From NCBI GenBank assembly GCA_013003325.1, contig JABDJU010000234.1, forward strand, positions 1 to 6,422: a stretch of 6,422 nt of DNA, written 5' to 3'. A model generated the notes under the pieces. That model did not search any database. It saw nothing but the letters and a program-made list of their open reading frames with translations, and was not told the origin of the DNA. The stretch is from Acidimicrobiales bacterium. Its GTDB lineage: Bacteria > Actinomycetota > Acidimicrobiia > Acidimicrobiales > SZUA-35. Below are positions 1 to 5,487 of the stretch, piece by piece (position 1 is the first letter of the stretch; each line of letters begins with the position of its first letter). Position numbers and translations under genes: made by a program.

Positions 1-113
1 TTCAGCTCCAGGATGATGTTCCGGGGTCTGCTGGGCCGCGGCTTGCCTAGGAGCGGCGGCCAGTCGGGTCTGCCGCGTTTGAGTTCGCCGGTCGAGTTGA
101 GACGGTGGTCTGG
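1..113. other. Unresolved left edge; no gene assignable
   Basis: No start codon with a credible ribosome site is visible here. There are two weak readings. On the + strand, a frame open from the window edge ends at TAG 48-50 and could be the last codons of an upstream gene (it ends ...GPRLA). On the - strand, the frame of the neighbouring hydrolase stays open after its TGA stop (114-116) to the window edge and reads rich in Pro, Arg and Leu, with no start codon. Neither matches a family I recognise, and the stretch may simply be intergenic. Confidence 0.3.
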
Positions 114-671
114 TCAGGGGGCTAGGAACTCCTGCACAGCGCTCGTAACCTCGCGCAGCCCCGAAATCGTTGCGATGACATCGCCTGGCGATTCGAGGGC
201 GTGGTTGGCACCGGAGACTCTGACGACGGGCGCCTGCAACGCCTGACTGACTTCGGTCACCCCGGCCTCGTTGTGAAAGGGATCCTGGTCGCCGAACACG
301 ATCAAAGACCTCCAGCCCGAACCGATGGCGCCATCGCGGATTCCCCGGTCACCGAACAGCGGGGTCAGCCACACGATCGACAGATCTTCAACTCGATCCA
401 GCATGTCTGCGATCTCCACGACAACTCGAGTGCCCATCGACTTCGCAATGACTGTCATTCGGTCGAATTCTTCGAAGTCGGCCCCGATCAGCTGGCGGCG
501 CACCTCGGCCACTACCGCAGGCAGGTCCTGAGTTCGCATTGCGCCGGGTGGATACTCGACAGCGACCGAGGACTGATATCCGGCTTCCCATGCGGCAAGG
601 ACCGGGAACCTGATCGCAGGGCCGGCAGGGGTGTAGTTGGCGCCGGGCAGAACGATCGCAAGGCCGGTCAT
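114..671 (-). CDS. Small alpha/beta-hydrolase-fold protein
   Basis: Predicted cytoplasmic protein of 185 residues with no signal peptide or membrane segment. It resembles the short alpha/beta hydrolases that lack a large cap domain. The first strand and oxyanion region read LAIVLPGANYTP (4-15). The nucleophile elbow is IAKSMGT (75-81) with Ser78. The acid is probably Asp130 in GDQDPF (127-132), and the catalytic His is His157 in GANHALE. All three members of a Ser-Asp-His triad are therefore present in the right order. The elbow departs from GxSxG because Ala76 replaces the first Gly. The ATG at 671 is chosen because the fold begins immediately after it and an AGTATC/GATACT -10-like hexamer lies 7 nt upstream; the frame is open further upstream but reads as non-protein-like sequence. 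The gene is divergent from arsR. Substrate unknown; esterase, thioesterase or peptidase-like activity are all possible. Confidence 0.8.
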   Translation of the reverse strand: MTGLAIVLPGANYTPAGPAIRFPVLAAWEAGYQSSVAVEYPPGAMRTQDLPAVVAEVRRQLIGADFEEFDRMTVIAKSMGTRVVVEIADMLDRVEDLSIVWLTPLFGDRGIRDGAIGSGWRSLIVFGDQDPFHNEAGVTEVSQALQAPVVRVSGANHALESPGDVIATISGLREVTSAVQEFLAP

Positions 672-678
672 GAGGTTC

Positions 679-684
679 AGTATC
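679..684 (-). promoter_or_regulatory. Candidate -10 element of the hydrolase gene
   Basis: On the - strand this reads GATACT, 7 nt before the ATG at 671, the spacing expected of a leaderless or nearly leaderless transcript. No Shine-Dalgarno sequence precedes the gene. No convincing -35 is seen, so support is limited. Confidence 0.35.
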
Positions 685-858
685 GCAGGGCGACTCGCGC
701 CCGAAGACCGTTGCCTGCTTGTGGCTAGGCAAGACCGCCTGGAACAGCGATCCGCTCGGCACGCCAGGTGTCGTGCTGCCTGGGCTGCTTGTTGGCAGCG
801 GCCGGGCTGGTTGGAGGGCTTCTGGCGGCCCGAAGAAGACGATGAGAGCGGACAGCTA

Positions 859-887
859 TTGCATTCCTCGTGAGGAATATATAAAGT
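859..887 (+). promoter_or_regulatory. arsR promoter, leaderless type
   Basis: TTGCAT (859-864) can serve as -35 and TAAAGT (882-887) as -10, with 17 bp between them. Exactly 6 nt separate the -10 from the ATG at 894, which puts the expected transcription start at or within a base or two of the start codon. There is no Shine-Dalgarno sequence before the ATG, consistent with a leaderless mRNA. This AT-rich patch stands out from the GC-rich surroundings. The TATATA overlapping it (878-883) is an alternative -10. Confidence 0.6.
863..878. promoter_or_regulatory. Palindromic operator, probably for ArsR
   Basis: ATTCCTC-GT-GAGGAAT has perfect 7-bp arms around a 2-bp centre. It occupies most of the spacer between the proposed -35 and -10 of the downstream arsR gene. 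A dimeric winged-helix repressor bound here would block RNA polymerase. ArsR-family repressors commonly bind such imperfect or perfect inverted repeats in their own promoter. Binding by this particular ArsR protein is inferred from position and symmetry. Confidence 0.6.
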
Positions 888-893
888 GTCGCG

Positions 894-1226
894 ATGGTCG
901 GCGTCGATCTTGTTCTCGAAGCAGTGGGCGAGCCGAACCGGCGACGGCTGCTCGAGCTTTTGCACCAGCAGCATGAATCCACGGTGTCAGAGCTCGTGCG
1001 TGCGTCCGGGCTCAATCAGCCCCAGGTGTCCAAGCATCTGAAGGTTCTTGCGAGCGCAATGCTGGTTGCTGTTCGTGCGGAGGGGCGCCACCGCCATTAC
1101 CGACTCGACGGCGCCGGTTTGCAGGCCGCCCACGATTGGTTCGCTTCGTTTGACGACGTCTGGAATGCCCGCTTCGACGCGCTGGACGAACTCGTTTCCA
1201 CCGATCCCGAATCCTCAGCTACTTAA
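894..1226 (+). CDS. ArsR-family winged-helix repressor
   Basis: Dimeric DNA-binding transcription repressor of 110 residues, a normal length for the family. The opening LEAVGEPNRRRLLELL (8-23) is the typical first helix. The helix-turn-helix spans about 29-56, with recognition helix NQPQVSKHLKVL (41-52), and the wing is about 59-71 (RAEGRHRHYRLD). The tail (82-100, W..F..VW..R...LDEL) is like ArsR proteins paired with SRPBCC genes (SdpR-like). There is no cysteine in the protein, so the metal-sensing CxC motif of SmtB/ArsR is absent and another signal, or none, must relieve repression. ATG 894 lacks a Shine-Dalgarno but sits 6 nt after a -10 hexamer. Its stop TAA overlaps the ribosome site of the SRPBCC gene 11 bp downstream, so the two form one operon. 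Autorepression through the palindrome just upstream is likely. Confidence 0.92.
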   Translation: MVGVDLVLEAVGEPNRRRLLELLHQQHESTVSELVRASGLNQPQVSKHLKVLASAMLVAVRAEGRHRHYRLDGAGLQAAHDWFASFDDVWNARFDALDELVSTDPESSAT

Positions 1227-1230
1227 GGAG
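1225..1230 (+). promoter_or_regulatory. Ribosome binding site overlapping the arsR stop
   Basis: AAGGAG lies 7 nt before the ATG at 1238. Its first two bases are the last two of the arsR TAA stop (1224-1226), so a ribosome ending arsR is already at the next gene's binding site. This supports translational coupling and fixes the SRPBCC start. Confidence 0.8.
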
Positions 1231-1237
1231 CCCACCC

Positions 1238-1774
1238 ATGACTGACCCCACTCTCCAATCCGACCTGTCAACTCTCGACGCCCGACGCGGATCGACTCGG
1301 ATCGAGCTGAGCGACGACGGCCTGTCGTACCAATGCGTCCGTACTTTCGGTGCCCCGCCCGAACGTGTCTTTCGGGCATTCACTGATCCTGCCGACCTTC
1401 GCATCTGGTTCCCGTCAGGCGCCCCGGCCGGTTCAGAAATGACCGTGTGCGAGTCCGACCCAGTCGAGGGCGGCCGCTACCACTATCAGATGGTGATCCC
1501 CGAGCACGGACAGATGGCATGGCATGGCACCTACACCGGGGTCGATCGACCAGATCGCCTCGACGCCGACGAGTGGTTCGTGATGGGCGAATCCGATCCG
1601 ACGGGCCCTCCGACCAACCAGACTTTGACATTCGAACCGGTCGGGAGCGGCTTCACGTTGATGACCATGCAGGTCAACCTGCCCGACCCGGAGGATCCCG
1701 AGACGTTCATGGAGCAGTCCGCTGCCGGGCTCACTTCGTCGCTGAGCACGATGGACGAGCTCGTCTCGGCCTGA
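1238..1774 (+). CDS. SRPBCC (AHSA1-like) domain protein
   Basis: Cytoplasmic protein of 178 residues in the START/Bet v1-like SRPBCC superfamily, whose members form a helix-grip fold around a hydrophobic ligand pocket. After a divergent N-terminal arm (about 1-30) the domain begins at YQCVRTFGAPPERVFRAFTD (31-50), followed by the characteristic LRIWF (54-58), DPVEGGRYHY (74-83), GTYTGVDRPDRL (97-108) and a C-terminal amphipathic helix (about 157-176, GLTSSLSTMDELV). This order matches the AHSA1 (activator of Hsp90 ATPase homologue 1-like) family. ArsR-AHSA1 pairs are common in actinobacteria, but their ligands are mostly unknown, and the AHSA1 name does not imply an Hsp90 partner. It is cotranscribed and translationally coupled with the upstream repressor, so its expression should rise when that repressor releases its operator. 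Confidence 0.9.
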   Translation: MTDPTLQSDLSTLDARRGSTRIELSDDGLSYQCVRTFGAPPERVFRAFTDPADLRIWFPSGAPAGSEMTVCESDPVEGGRYHYQMVIPEHGQMAWHGTYTGVDRPDRLDADEWFVMGESDPTGPPTNQTLTFEPVGSGFTLMTMQVNLPDPEDPETFMEQSAAGLTSSLSTMDELVSA

Positions 1775-1891
1775 CCGTCGGCTCGCCACTGGCGACGCCT
1801 CGATCGCTCGCGGTTCTCGGTGTCGAGTTCGATGATCCGATGAATCCGCTTCCATCTCGGCTGGAAGGCCTCAGTTGACGATTCGTCGGAT

Positions 1892-1906
1892 GCACGCTGG
1901 GCGTGC
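1892..1906 (+). terminator. Hairpin downstream of the arsR-SRPBCC operon
   Basis: GCACGC-TGG-GCGTGC forms a perfect 6-bp GC-rich stem with a triloop, 118 bp after the SRPBCC stop. A smaller symmetric element, GACGA-T-TCGTC (1877-1887), precedes it. No T-tract follows, which is usual in high-GC genomes but leaves the terminator role uncertain. The rest of the 1775-2021 gap shows no credible gene. Confidence 0.35.
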
Positions 1907-2006
1907 TGGCCGTCAGGTCTGGTCGAGCGTTCTGTAGGTACTCCAAGCCCGCCGCCAAGAGGCCGTGGCCACCGGGGAATTCCGGCTCTCGGCATGTCGA
2001 ATATCG

Positions 2007-2023
2007 AGGGTGTCATTCACCCT
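2007..2023 (-). terminator. Hairpin at the end of the serine hydrolase gene
   Basis: AGGGTG-TCATT-CACCCT is a perfect 6-bp stem with a 5-nt loop that overlaps the stop codon of the - strand serine hydrolase gene (TAG, complement of 2022-2024). It is suitably placed to end that transcript or to separate the two converging transcription units. No U-run follows. Confidence 0.35.
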
Positions 2024-3179
2024 AGGTCGGGCGACTTCGGGCGGAACGAAGTGCGGCCCCACCGACGCGCAGAAAACGCGTATCGCCGAGCAGGGTGCCC
2101 GACAGCTTGTTGAGCACCATGGCGACGCCGAGACCGGTGTCTTGATCTCCCCAGGCTCCGGAGCCCCCGAACCCGAGATGTCCGAACGCCCGGGGCGGGA
2201 CGCCGGCGAACGTAGGGATGGCGTGGTAGCCGAGCCGCCAGCGCACGTCGGCGAACAGCACGGCGTCTCGGCCGTGGGTCTGGATGCGGGTGGCCTCGGC
2301 CAGGGTTTTGGCCGACAGAAACGGCTCGCCGCCGAGTGTCCCGGGGGAGGCGAGCGCCGAATACATCTTGGCGAGGTCTCGGGCGGTGAAGACGCCGTTT
2401 GCGGCCGGGATCTCGGCGTCATGGATCCGACCGGTGGTGGCGAGATCGAGGAAGTCCTCGACAACGAGGGCATCGACGGCCGGTCGCGTGTTGTCATACC
2501 TATCGAGCAGTCTGAAGAAGCGATCAAGCCGGTTCTTCACGGTGTCGTCGATCAGCAGCTCGGCGGCCCGGTGCCGTTCGGCTGACGGTGCGCCAATGAA
2601 CAAGCTTTTGAGGCCGAGCGGTTGGCTCAGTTCCCGCTCGACCGCCTGGCTGACGGTGAGCCCGGTCACCCGACGGATCACTTCCCCGGCCAGCCAGCCG
2701 AAGGTGACGGCGTGGTAGCCGGTCTCGGCATGGGGTGGCCGGTCGGGCCGGACGGCGGCCAACAGGTCGATCATGTGCGGCCAGTCGAGCAGTTCGTCGG
2801 TGTGCTCCACCAGTGTGCGAATCGAGTGCAAGCCGGCCCGGTGGGTGAGCAGATCGCGCACCGTGATCCGTTCCTTGCCGCCTGCGGCGAACTCGGGCCA
2901 CACGTTGGCCACCGGGTCGTCCCAGTGCAGTTCGCCCCGATCAACCAGGCGGTGGATCACCGTGCTGACCACTCCCTTGGTGGTCGAGAAGCTCATTGCC
3001 ATCGTGTCCCGCTGCCACGGTGTGCCGTTGCGATCGGAATGCCCGACCCAGATGTCGACCACCGGCTCGCCCCGGTGATACACCGCCACCGCTGCCCCTC
3101 CCTCGCTGCCATCGGGCGGGATCACCCGTTGGAGGGCGCGTGCCACGGATGCAAAGTCGGGGTGAACGGCGCCTTCCAT
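2022..3179 (-). CDS. Class C beta-lactamase-like serine hydrolase/esterase
   Basis: Protein of 385 residues in the serine beta-lactamase-like fold (COG1680/EstB type), usually esterases or amidases rather than true beta-lactamases. Catalytic elements appear in order: SxxK as S65-T-T-K68 in SFSTTKG, the HRAGL turn (113-117), Tyr155 in TGYHAVTFGWLAGEVI (153-168), and the GHLGFGGSG motif (333-341) in the place of the KTG box. Ser65 is the nucleophile, with Lys68 and Tyr155 the general bases. No signal peptide is evident, so a cytoplasmic location is likely, unlike secreted AmpC. The ATG at 3179 is chosen because the preceding in-frame sequence reads as non-coding and would overlap the divergent sulfotransferase start. 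A TTGTTG-17 bp-TAGCCT promoter lies just upstream. Natural substrate unknown; short-chain esters are typical for close relatives. Confidence 0.88.
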   Translation of the reverse strand: MEGAVHPDFASVARALQRVIPPDGSEGGAAVAVYHRGEPVVDIWVGHSDRNGTPWQRDTMAMSFSTTKGVVSTVIHRLVDRGELHWDDPVANVWPEFAAGGKERITVRDLLTHRAGLHSIRTLVEHTDELLDWPHMIDLLAAVRPDRPPHAETGYHAVTFGWLAGEVIRRVTGLTVSQAVERELSQPLGLKSLFIGAPSAERHRAAELLIDDTVKNRLDRFFRLLDRYDNTRPAVDALVVEDFLDLATTGRIHDAEIPAANGVFTARDLAKMYSALASPGTLGGEPFLSAKTLAEATRIQTHGRDAVLFADVRWRLGYHAIPTFAGVPPRAFGHLGFGGSGAWGDQDTGLGVAMVLNKLSGTLLGDTRFLRVGGAALRSARSRPT

Positions 3180-3187
3180 CTCGCGGC

Positions 3188-3216
3188 AGGCTACGACCCC
3201 GGCCGGCAGACAACAA
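3188..3216 (-). promoter_or_regulatory. Promoter of the serine hydrolase gene
   Basis: On the - strand TTGTTG (3216-3211) and TAGCCT (3193-3188) are separated by 17 bp. Eight nt lie between the -10 and the ATG at 3179, so the leader would be absent or one to two bases long. No Shine-Dalgarno precedes the gene, which agrees with leaderless initiation. Confidence 0.45.
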
Positions 3217-3320
3217 GGCCGCCGCAGCTGAAAGCTATGGAGTAACTCCAGACCGGTGCCCGTCGCAGCGCCGCCAAAGTGAAGGCTGGCTTCAAGGCGT
3301 TCTCCGCAAGCTCGACTCAC

Positions 3321-3326
3321 TAGAGT
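3321..3326 (+). promoter_or_regulatory. Candidate -10 of the sulfotransferase cluster
   Basis: TAGAGT fits TANNNT and lies 10 nt before the ATG at 3337, giving a leader of only about 3-4 nt. No clear -35 is present 16-19 bp upstream. It sits in the 157-bp region divergent from the serine hydrolase gene. Confidence 0.35.
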
Positions 3327-3336
3327 TGGGCGCCAG

Positions 3337-4023
3337 ATGTCAGAACCGCTGCCCAAGGTGTGCTTCCTTCACATACCCAAGACAGCCGGTACTTCAGTCT
3401 GCAAAGCGCTCGAGTCGTTCTACGCCCCCGAACAGGTCAGTCCGGCGCGGCTGCTCACCGACCTGAAGCATCCCCAGTCCGGGTTCTCCCTATGGCACGG
3501 GCATTTCGGACTGCGAGACATCCAGGGCCACGTGCCCGAGGACGTCACGTACCTCGCCACCTTGCGGGATCCGGTTCAGCGGGTGCTGTCACTCTACAGC
3601 TATTGGAGAAACGTCGATCTCAACTACTACACCCACACCGCTGATACCGATCCCAACTACCATGGCGTGATGTTGGCCCAAGAGGCGACCTTGGACGAAT
3701 TTCTGCAGACGAGCGATCGTACGATCCTCAGCGAAATCTCCAATGCAGCCTGTCGTTACCTCGCCGGAGGGATCCGAGACGCATCGGCCCTCGACTGGTC
3801 TGCCGCACTGGCCTCGGTGGAGGCTCACGACATCACCGTCTTCGATGTCGGAAGCGATCTTGATGCGGAGCTGTCGGCCTACTTGCAGGGTCTGTTCGGA
3901 GCCGCCCCCGCCCTCACCAGAGAGAACGAAGGCGGAGAGAAGTACGTGGCCTCCGATCAGGAGATCAGCGCGATCGAGGAACTGAACCGTGACGACATCA
4001 GGCTGTACCGGGCTCTGACCTAG
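3337..4023 (+). CDS. PAPS-dependent sulfotransferase (Sulfotransfer_2 type), first of two
   Basis: Protein of 228 residues that should transfer a sulfuryl group from PAPS to a hydroxyl (or amine) of an acceptor such as a glycan or lipid. The 5'-phosphosulfate loop is HIPKTAGTS (12-20), with Lys15 the expected catalytic/PAPS-contacting lysine. The 3'-phosphate site is LRDPVQRVLSLY (76-87), with Arg77 and Ser85. HGHF (54-57) may hold an active-site base, and NAACRYLAG (136-144) is a recurrent motif in this family. The short spacing and the HIPKTAGT form place it with Sulfotransfer_2/heparan-sulfate-2-O-like enzymes. Unlike eukaryotic relatives it has no membrane anchor, so it should act in the cytoplasm. 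It is followed after 7 bp by a second, distinct sulfotransferase. Its acceptor cannot be read from the sequence. Confidence 0.88.
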   Translation: MSEPLPKVCFLHIPKTAGTSVCKALESFYAPEQVSPARLLTDLKHPQSGFSLWHGHFGLRDIQGHVPEDVTYLATLRDPVQRVLSLYSYWRNVDLNYYTHTADTDPNYHGVMLAQEATLDEFLQTSDRTILSEISNAACRYLAGGIRDASALDWSAALASVEAHDITVFDVGSDLDAELSAYLQGLFGAAPALTRENEGGEKYVASDQEISAIEELNRDDIRLYRALT

Positions 4024-4030
4024 GGACAGC

Positions 4031-4714
4031 ATGGTCATCTCTCACCTCTACAAATATGTGTTCGTGAAGACACTGAAAGTCGCCGGCACCAGCCTCGAAG
4101 GCCTCCTGTACACCCGGGCGCACAAGAACGACGTTTTCACACCGATTCAAGCGCCGCTCCCCGGCCATCATCCCCAGAACTACAGGGGTCTCTTCTACCC
4201 TCCGCACGACGCCAAGTTGCCCAACGTCAATTCCGACAAGCAGTGGCGGGAGCTCAGAAGGCTCTACAAGTACTACAACCACATGCCCGCCACGTTGATA
4301 CGGGACCGGTTGGGTGAAGAAGCATGGGACGACTATTTCACGTTCGTCATCGAGAGGAACCCGTGGGACAAGACGGTGTCGTTCTTCCATATGTATACCC
4401 AGCGCAACGACCTCGATTGGTCGTTCGAGGAGTATGTGGAACGAGGGCCCTACGTCACCAGCAGCCACATCTTCACCGATGGTGACGGCAAGATCCTCGT
4501 TGATCGGGTCCTCAGATACGAGAACCTCCACGACGATCTGCAGGAGGTCTTCGACCGTCTCGAACTCGACCTGAGCTCGGATGATTTGCCGTTCGCCAAC
4601 AACATCTACGGTCGACCGGGTCGGGACTACCGCAGCTACTACACGCCTCACACCGCTGACAAGGTGGCTGAAGTGTTCGCCGATGAGATAGCCCTGCTGG
4701 GCTATTCGTTCTAG
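4031..4714 (+). CDS. Second sulfotransferase family protein
   Basis: Protein of 227 residues, clearly different from the sulfotransferase before it, so not a recent duplicate. The PAPS 5' loop is VKTLKVAGTS (12-21); Lys16 aligns with the catalytic lysine, but the usual Pro-Lys-Thr is Leu-Lys-Val. The 3'-phosphate site is ERNPWDKTVSFFHMY (108-122), with Arg109 and Ser117. Further family marks are HMPA (84-87), RYENL (162-166) and a C-terminal YRSYYTPHTADKVAEVF (200-216) ending in LLGYSF. No signal peptide or membrane helix is present. The ATG follows the preceding stop by 7 bp, with AGGGA (4022-4026) overlapping that stop as a close ribosome site, so the two genes are coupled. The two enzymes may sulfate two positions of one product, or two products made together; this is inference. 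Confidence 0.85.
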   Translation: MVISHLYKYVFVKTLKVAGTSLEGLLYTRAHKNDVFTPIQAPLPGHHPQNYRGLFYPPHDAKLPNVNSDKQWRELRRLYKYYNHMPATLIRDRLGEEAWDDYFTFVIERNPWDKTVSFFHMYTQRNDLDWSFEEYVERGPYVTSSHIFTDGDGKILVDRVLRYENLHDDLQEVFDRLELDLSSDDLPFANNIYGRPGRDYRSYYTPHTADKVAEVFADEIALLGYSF

Positions 4715-4724
4715 GCGGCCGCTG

Positions 4725-5036
4725 GTGGCGTTGCTCCTCCGGGGAATCCGGTCGTTCCTGAGGGATCCGAACGGCCGCGCCATCCTGGCCGTCGCCGGCG
4801 TCGTGGTCGGCACCGGCACGGTGTTCTACCGGCTCGTCGAGAAGCTGACCTGGATCGACAGCCTCTATTTCTCAGTGATCACACTCACCACGGTCGGCTA
4901 CGGCGACATCACGCCGTCGACCACGGCGGGCAAACTCTTCACGTTGGCCTATGTCATTGTCGGCATCGGGGTCTTCGTCGCCCTGGTCACCGAGGTCGCC
5001 CAACACCTGATCGAGGTGCGAAAGCAGGCGAAGTAG
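4725..5036 (+). CDS. Minimal two-helix potassium channel
   Basis: Membrane protein of 103 residues with the KcsA/Ion_trans_2 core. TM1 is about 19-37, the pore helix about 44-55, the selectivity filter TVGYGD (56-61) is canonical for K+, and TM2 is about 70-92. The TM2 segment AYVIVGIGVFVALV contains the glycines expected at the gating hinge. The tail is only about 11 residues (EVRKQAK end), so no RCK, cyclic-nucleotide or voltage-sensor domain is attached. Four subunits should assemble in the plasma membrane. The start is GTG 4725, with GGCGG (4714-4718) as a possible ribosome site. It lies 10 bp after the second sulfotransferase and is probably in the same operon, though a functional link is not evident. 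It converges with the small basic-protein gene 34 bp downstream. Confidence 0.92.
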   Translation: MALLLRGIRSFLRDPNGRAILAVAGVVVGTGTVFYRLVEKLTWIDSLYFSVITLTTVGYGDITPSTTAGKLFTLAYVIVGIGVFVALVTEVAQHLIEVRKQAK

Positions 5037-5070
5037 CGAACCGGCTGAGCGGGAAGCCTGCGGGGTTGGT

Positions 5071-5292
5071 TCAGCGGACCGAAGCCCGTCCCACACCTCG
5101 TCGCACCGAGCGGTTCACCCGCTTCACCGACCGATTGGCTTTGCGCATTGCCATGTTTGTCCTGCGTACGGCGGCCTGAGTGCGCAACGGTGATGCGTCG
5201 CTCCGCGAGAGAGCGGTTGTTTGACGCATCGCCTTGTTGGTCCGGTTCAGCGCCCGGATGCTTGTGCGAACCGATGTTGAAGCCGTTTGCAT
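5071..5292 (-). CDS. Small, highly basic heptad-repeat protein
   Basis: Unrecognised protein of 73 residues. It contains 16 Arg and 3 Lys against one Asp, no Cys, Trp, Tyr or Phe, and one Pro (35). A seven-residue pattern runs through most of it: a hydrophobic residue followed by Arg/Lys recurs at 8-9, 22-23, 36-37, then (after a one-residue slip) 42-43, 49-50, 56-57 and 63-64, with 15-16 and 29-30 as weaker members. The clearest units are N46-A52, N53-V59 and N60-G66, containing NRSVKR and NRSVRR; TNxAMR occurs at 18-23 and 45-50. An amphipathic or uniformly basic helix that binds nucleic acid, acidic polymer or membrane is plausible, but no function can be assigned. Support for a real gene is the strong GGAGG site 6 nt before the ATG and G/C-biased third codon positions. 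Confidence 0.65.
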   Translation of the reverse strand: MQTASTSVRTSIRALNRTNKAMRQTTALSRSDASPLRTQAAVRRTNMAMRKANRSVKRVNRSVRRGVGRASVR

Positions 5293-5298
5293 TTCGAT

Positions 5299-5303
5299 CC
5301 TCC
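5299..5303 (-). promoter_or_regulatory. Strong ribosome site of the basic small protein
   Basis: On the - strand this reads GGAGG, followed by ATCGAA and then the ATG at 5292, a spacing of 6 nt. It is one of the best Shine-Dalgarno sequences in the window and is the main reason to accept the small gene. It also means this mRNA has a real leader, unlike several neighbours. Confidence 0.7.
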
Positions 5304-5362
5304 AGTGGTTGGGACCAGCCCGTGAGTCCGGTCGGGGTTGAAGGTCGTACTGTCACAGCCAG

Positions 5363-5392
5363 GTGTTTCGGCCGTGTTTCGGGCCCGAAAAC
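5363..5392. repeat. Direct repeats plus perfect 14-bp palindrome, operator-like
   Basis: GTGTTTCGG occurs twice (5363-5371 and 5374-5382), 11 bp apart, which is one helical turn. The second copy runs into a perfect palindrome, TTTCGGGCCCGAAA (5377-5390), whose right half continues as CGAAAAC and so gives a third, inverted, GTTTTCGGG copy. It lies in the 195-bp region between the divergent basic-protein and VOC genes, about 70 bp and 95 bp from their start codons. This suggests a protein-binding site serving one or both genes; a transcript hairpin is an alternative. Confidence 0.45.
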
Positions 5393-5451
5393 GGTCGACG
5401 TGTTCGCGCTTCGACCGCTTGTGTTGTTCGACCAGCTCGGCACCGTTCTCG

Positions 5452-5481
5452 TGGACGCATCTAGCGCGCTGCAACTAGGTT
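5452..5481 (+). promoter_or_regulatory. Leaderless-type promoter of the VOC gene
   Basis: TGGACG (5452-5457, 4 of 6 to TTGACA) and TAGGTT (5476-5481, fits TANNNT) are separated by 18 bp. The -10 ends exactly 6 nt before the ATG at 5488, the same geometry as at arsR. No Shine-Dalgarno precedes the start. Confidence 0.5.
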
Positions 5482-5487
5482 CGTTTC

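Noticed and set aside
784..799. GCTGC-TTGTTG-GCAGC hairpin between hydrolase and arsR
   Set aside because: Short stem in the middle of a divergent region, not at a gene end and not linked to a promoter element.
672..974. N-terminal extension of the small hydrolase by about 100 residues
   Set aside because: The added residues look like translated non-coding DNA (Ser/Arg/Gln-rich), run antisense across the arsR promoter and 5' coding region, and add nothing recognisable to the hydrolase fold.
3280..3294. TGAAG-GCTGG-CTTCA inverted repeat upstream of the first sulfotransferase
   Set aside because: Arms are only 5 bp and it has no clear promoter relation; chance is a sufficient explanation.
3180..3356. 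Upstream start for the serine hydrolase giving 444 residues
   Set aside because: It would overlap the start of the divergent sulfotransferase and leave no promoter region. The conserved domain begins shortly after the ATG at 3179, which has its own promoter.
3998..4819. Long open frame antisense to the second sulfotransferase
   Set aside because: Shadow frame in GC-rich coding DNA; the + strand has clear PAPS-binding motifs.
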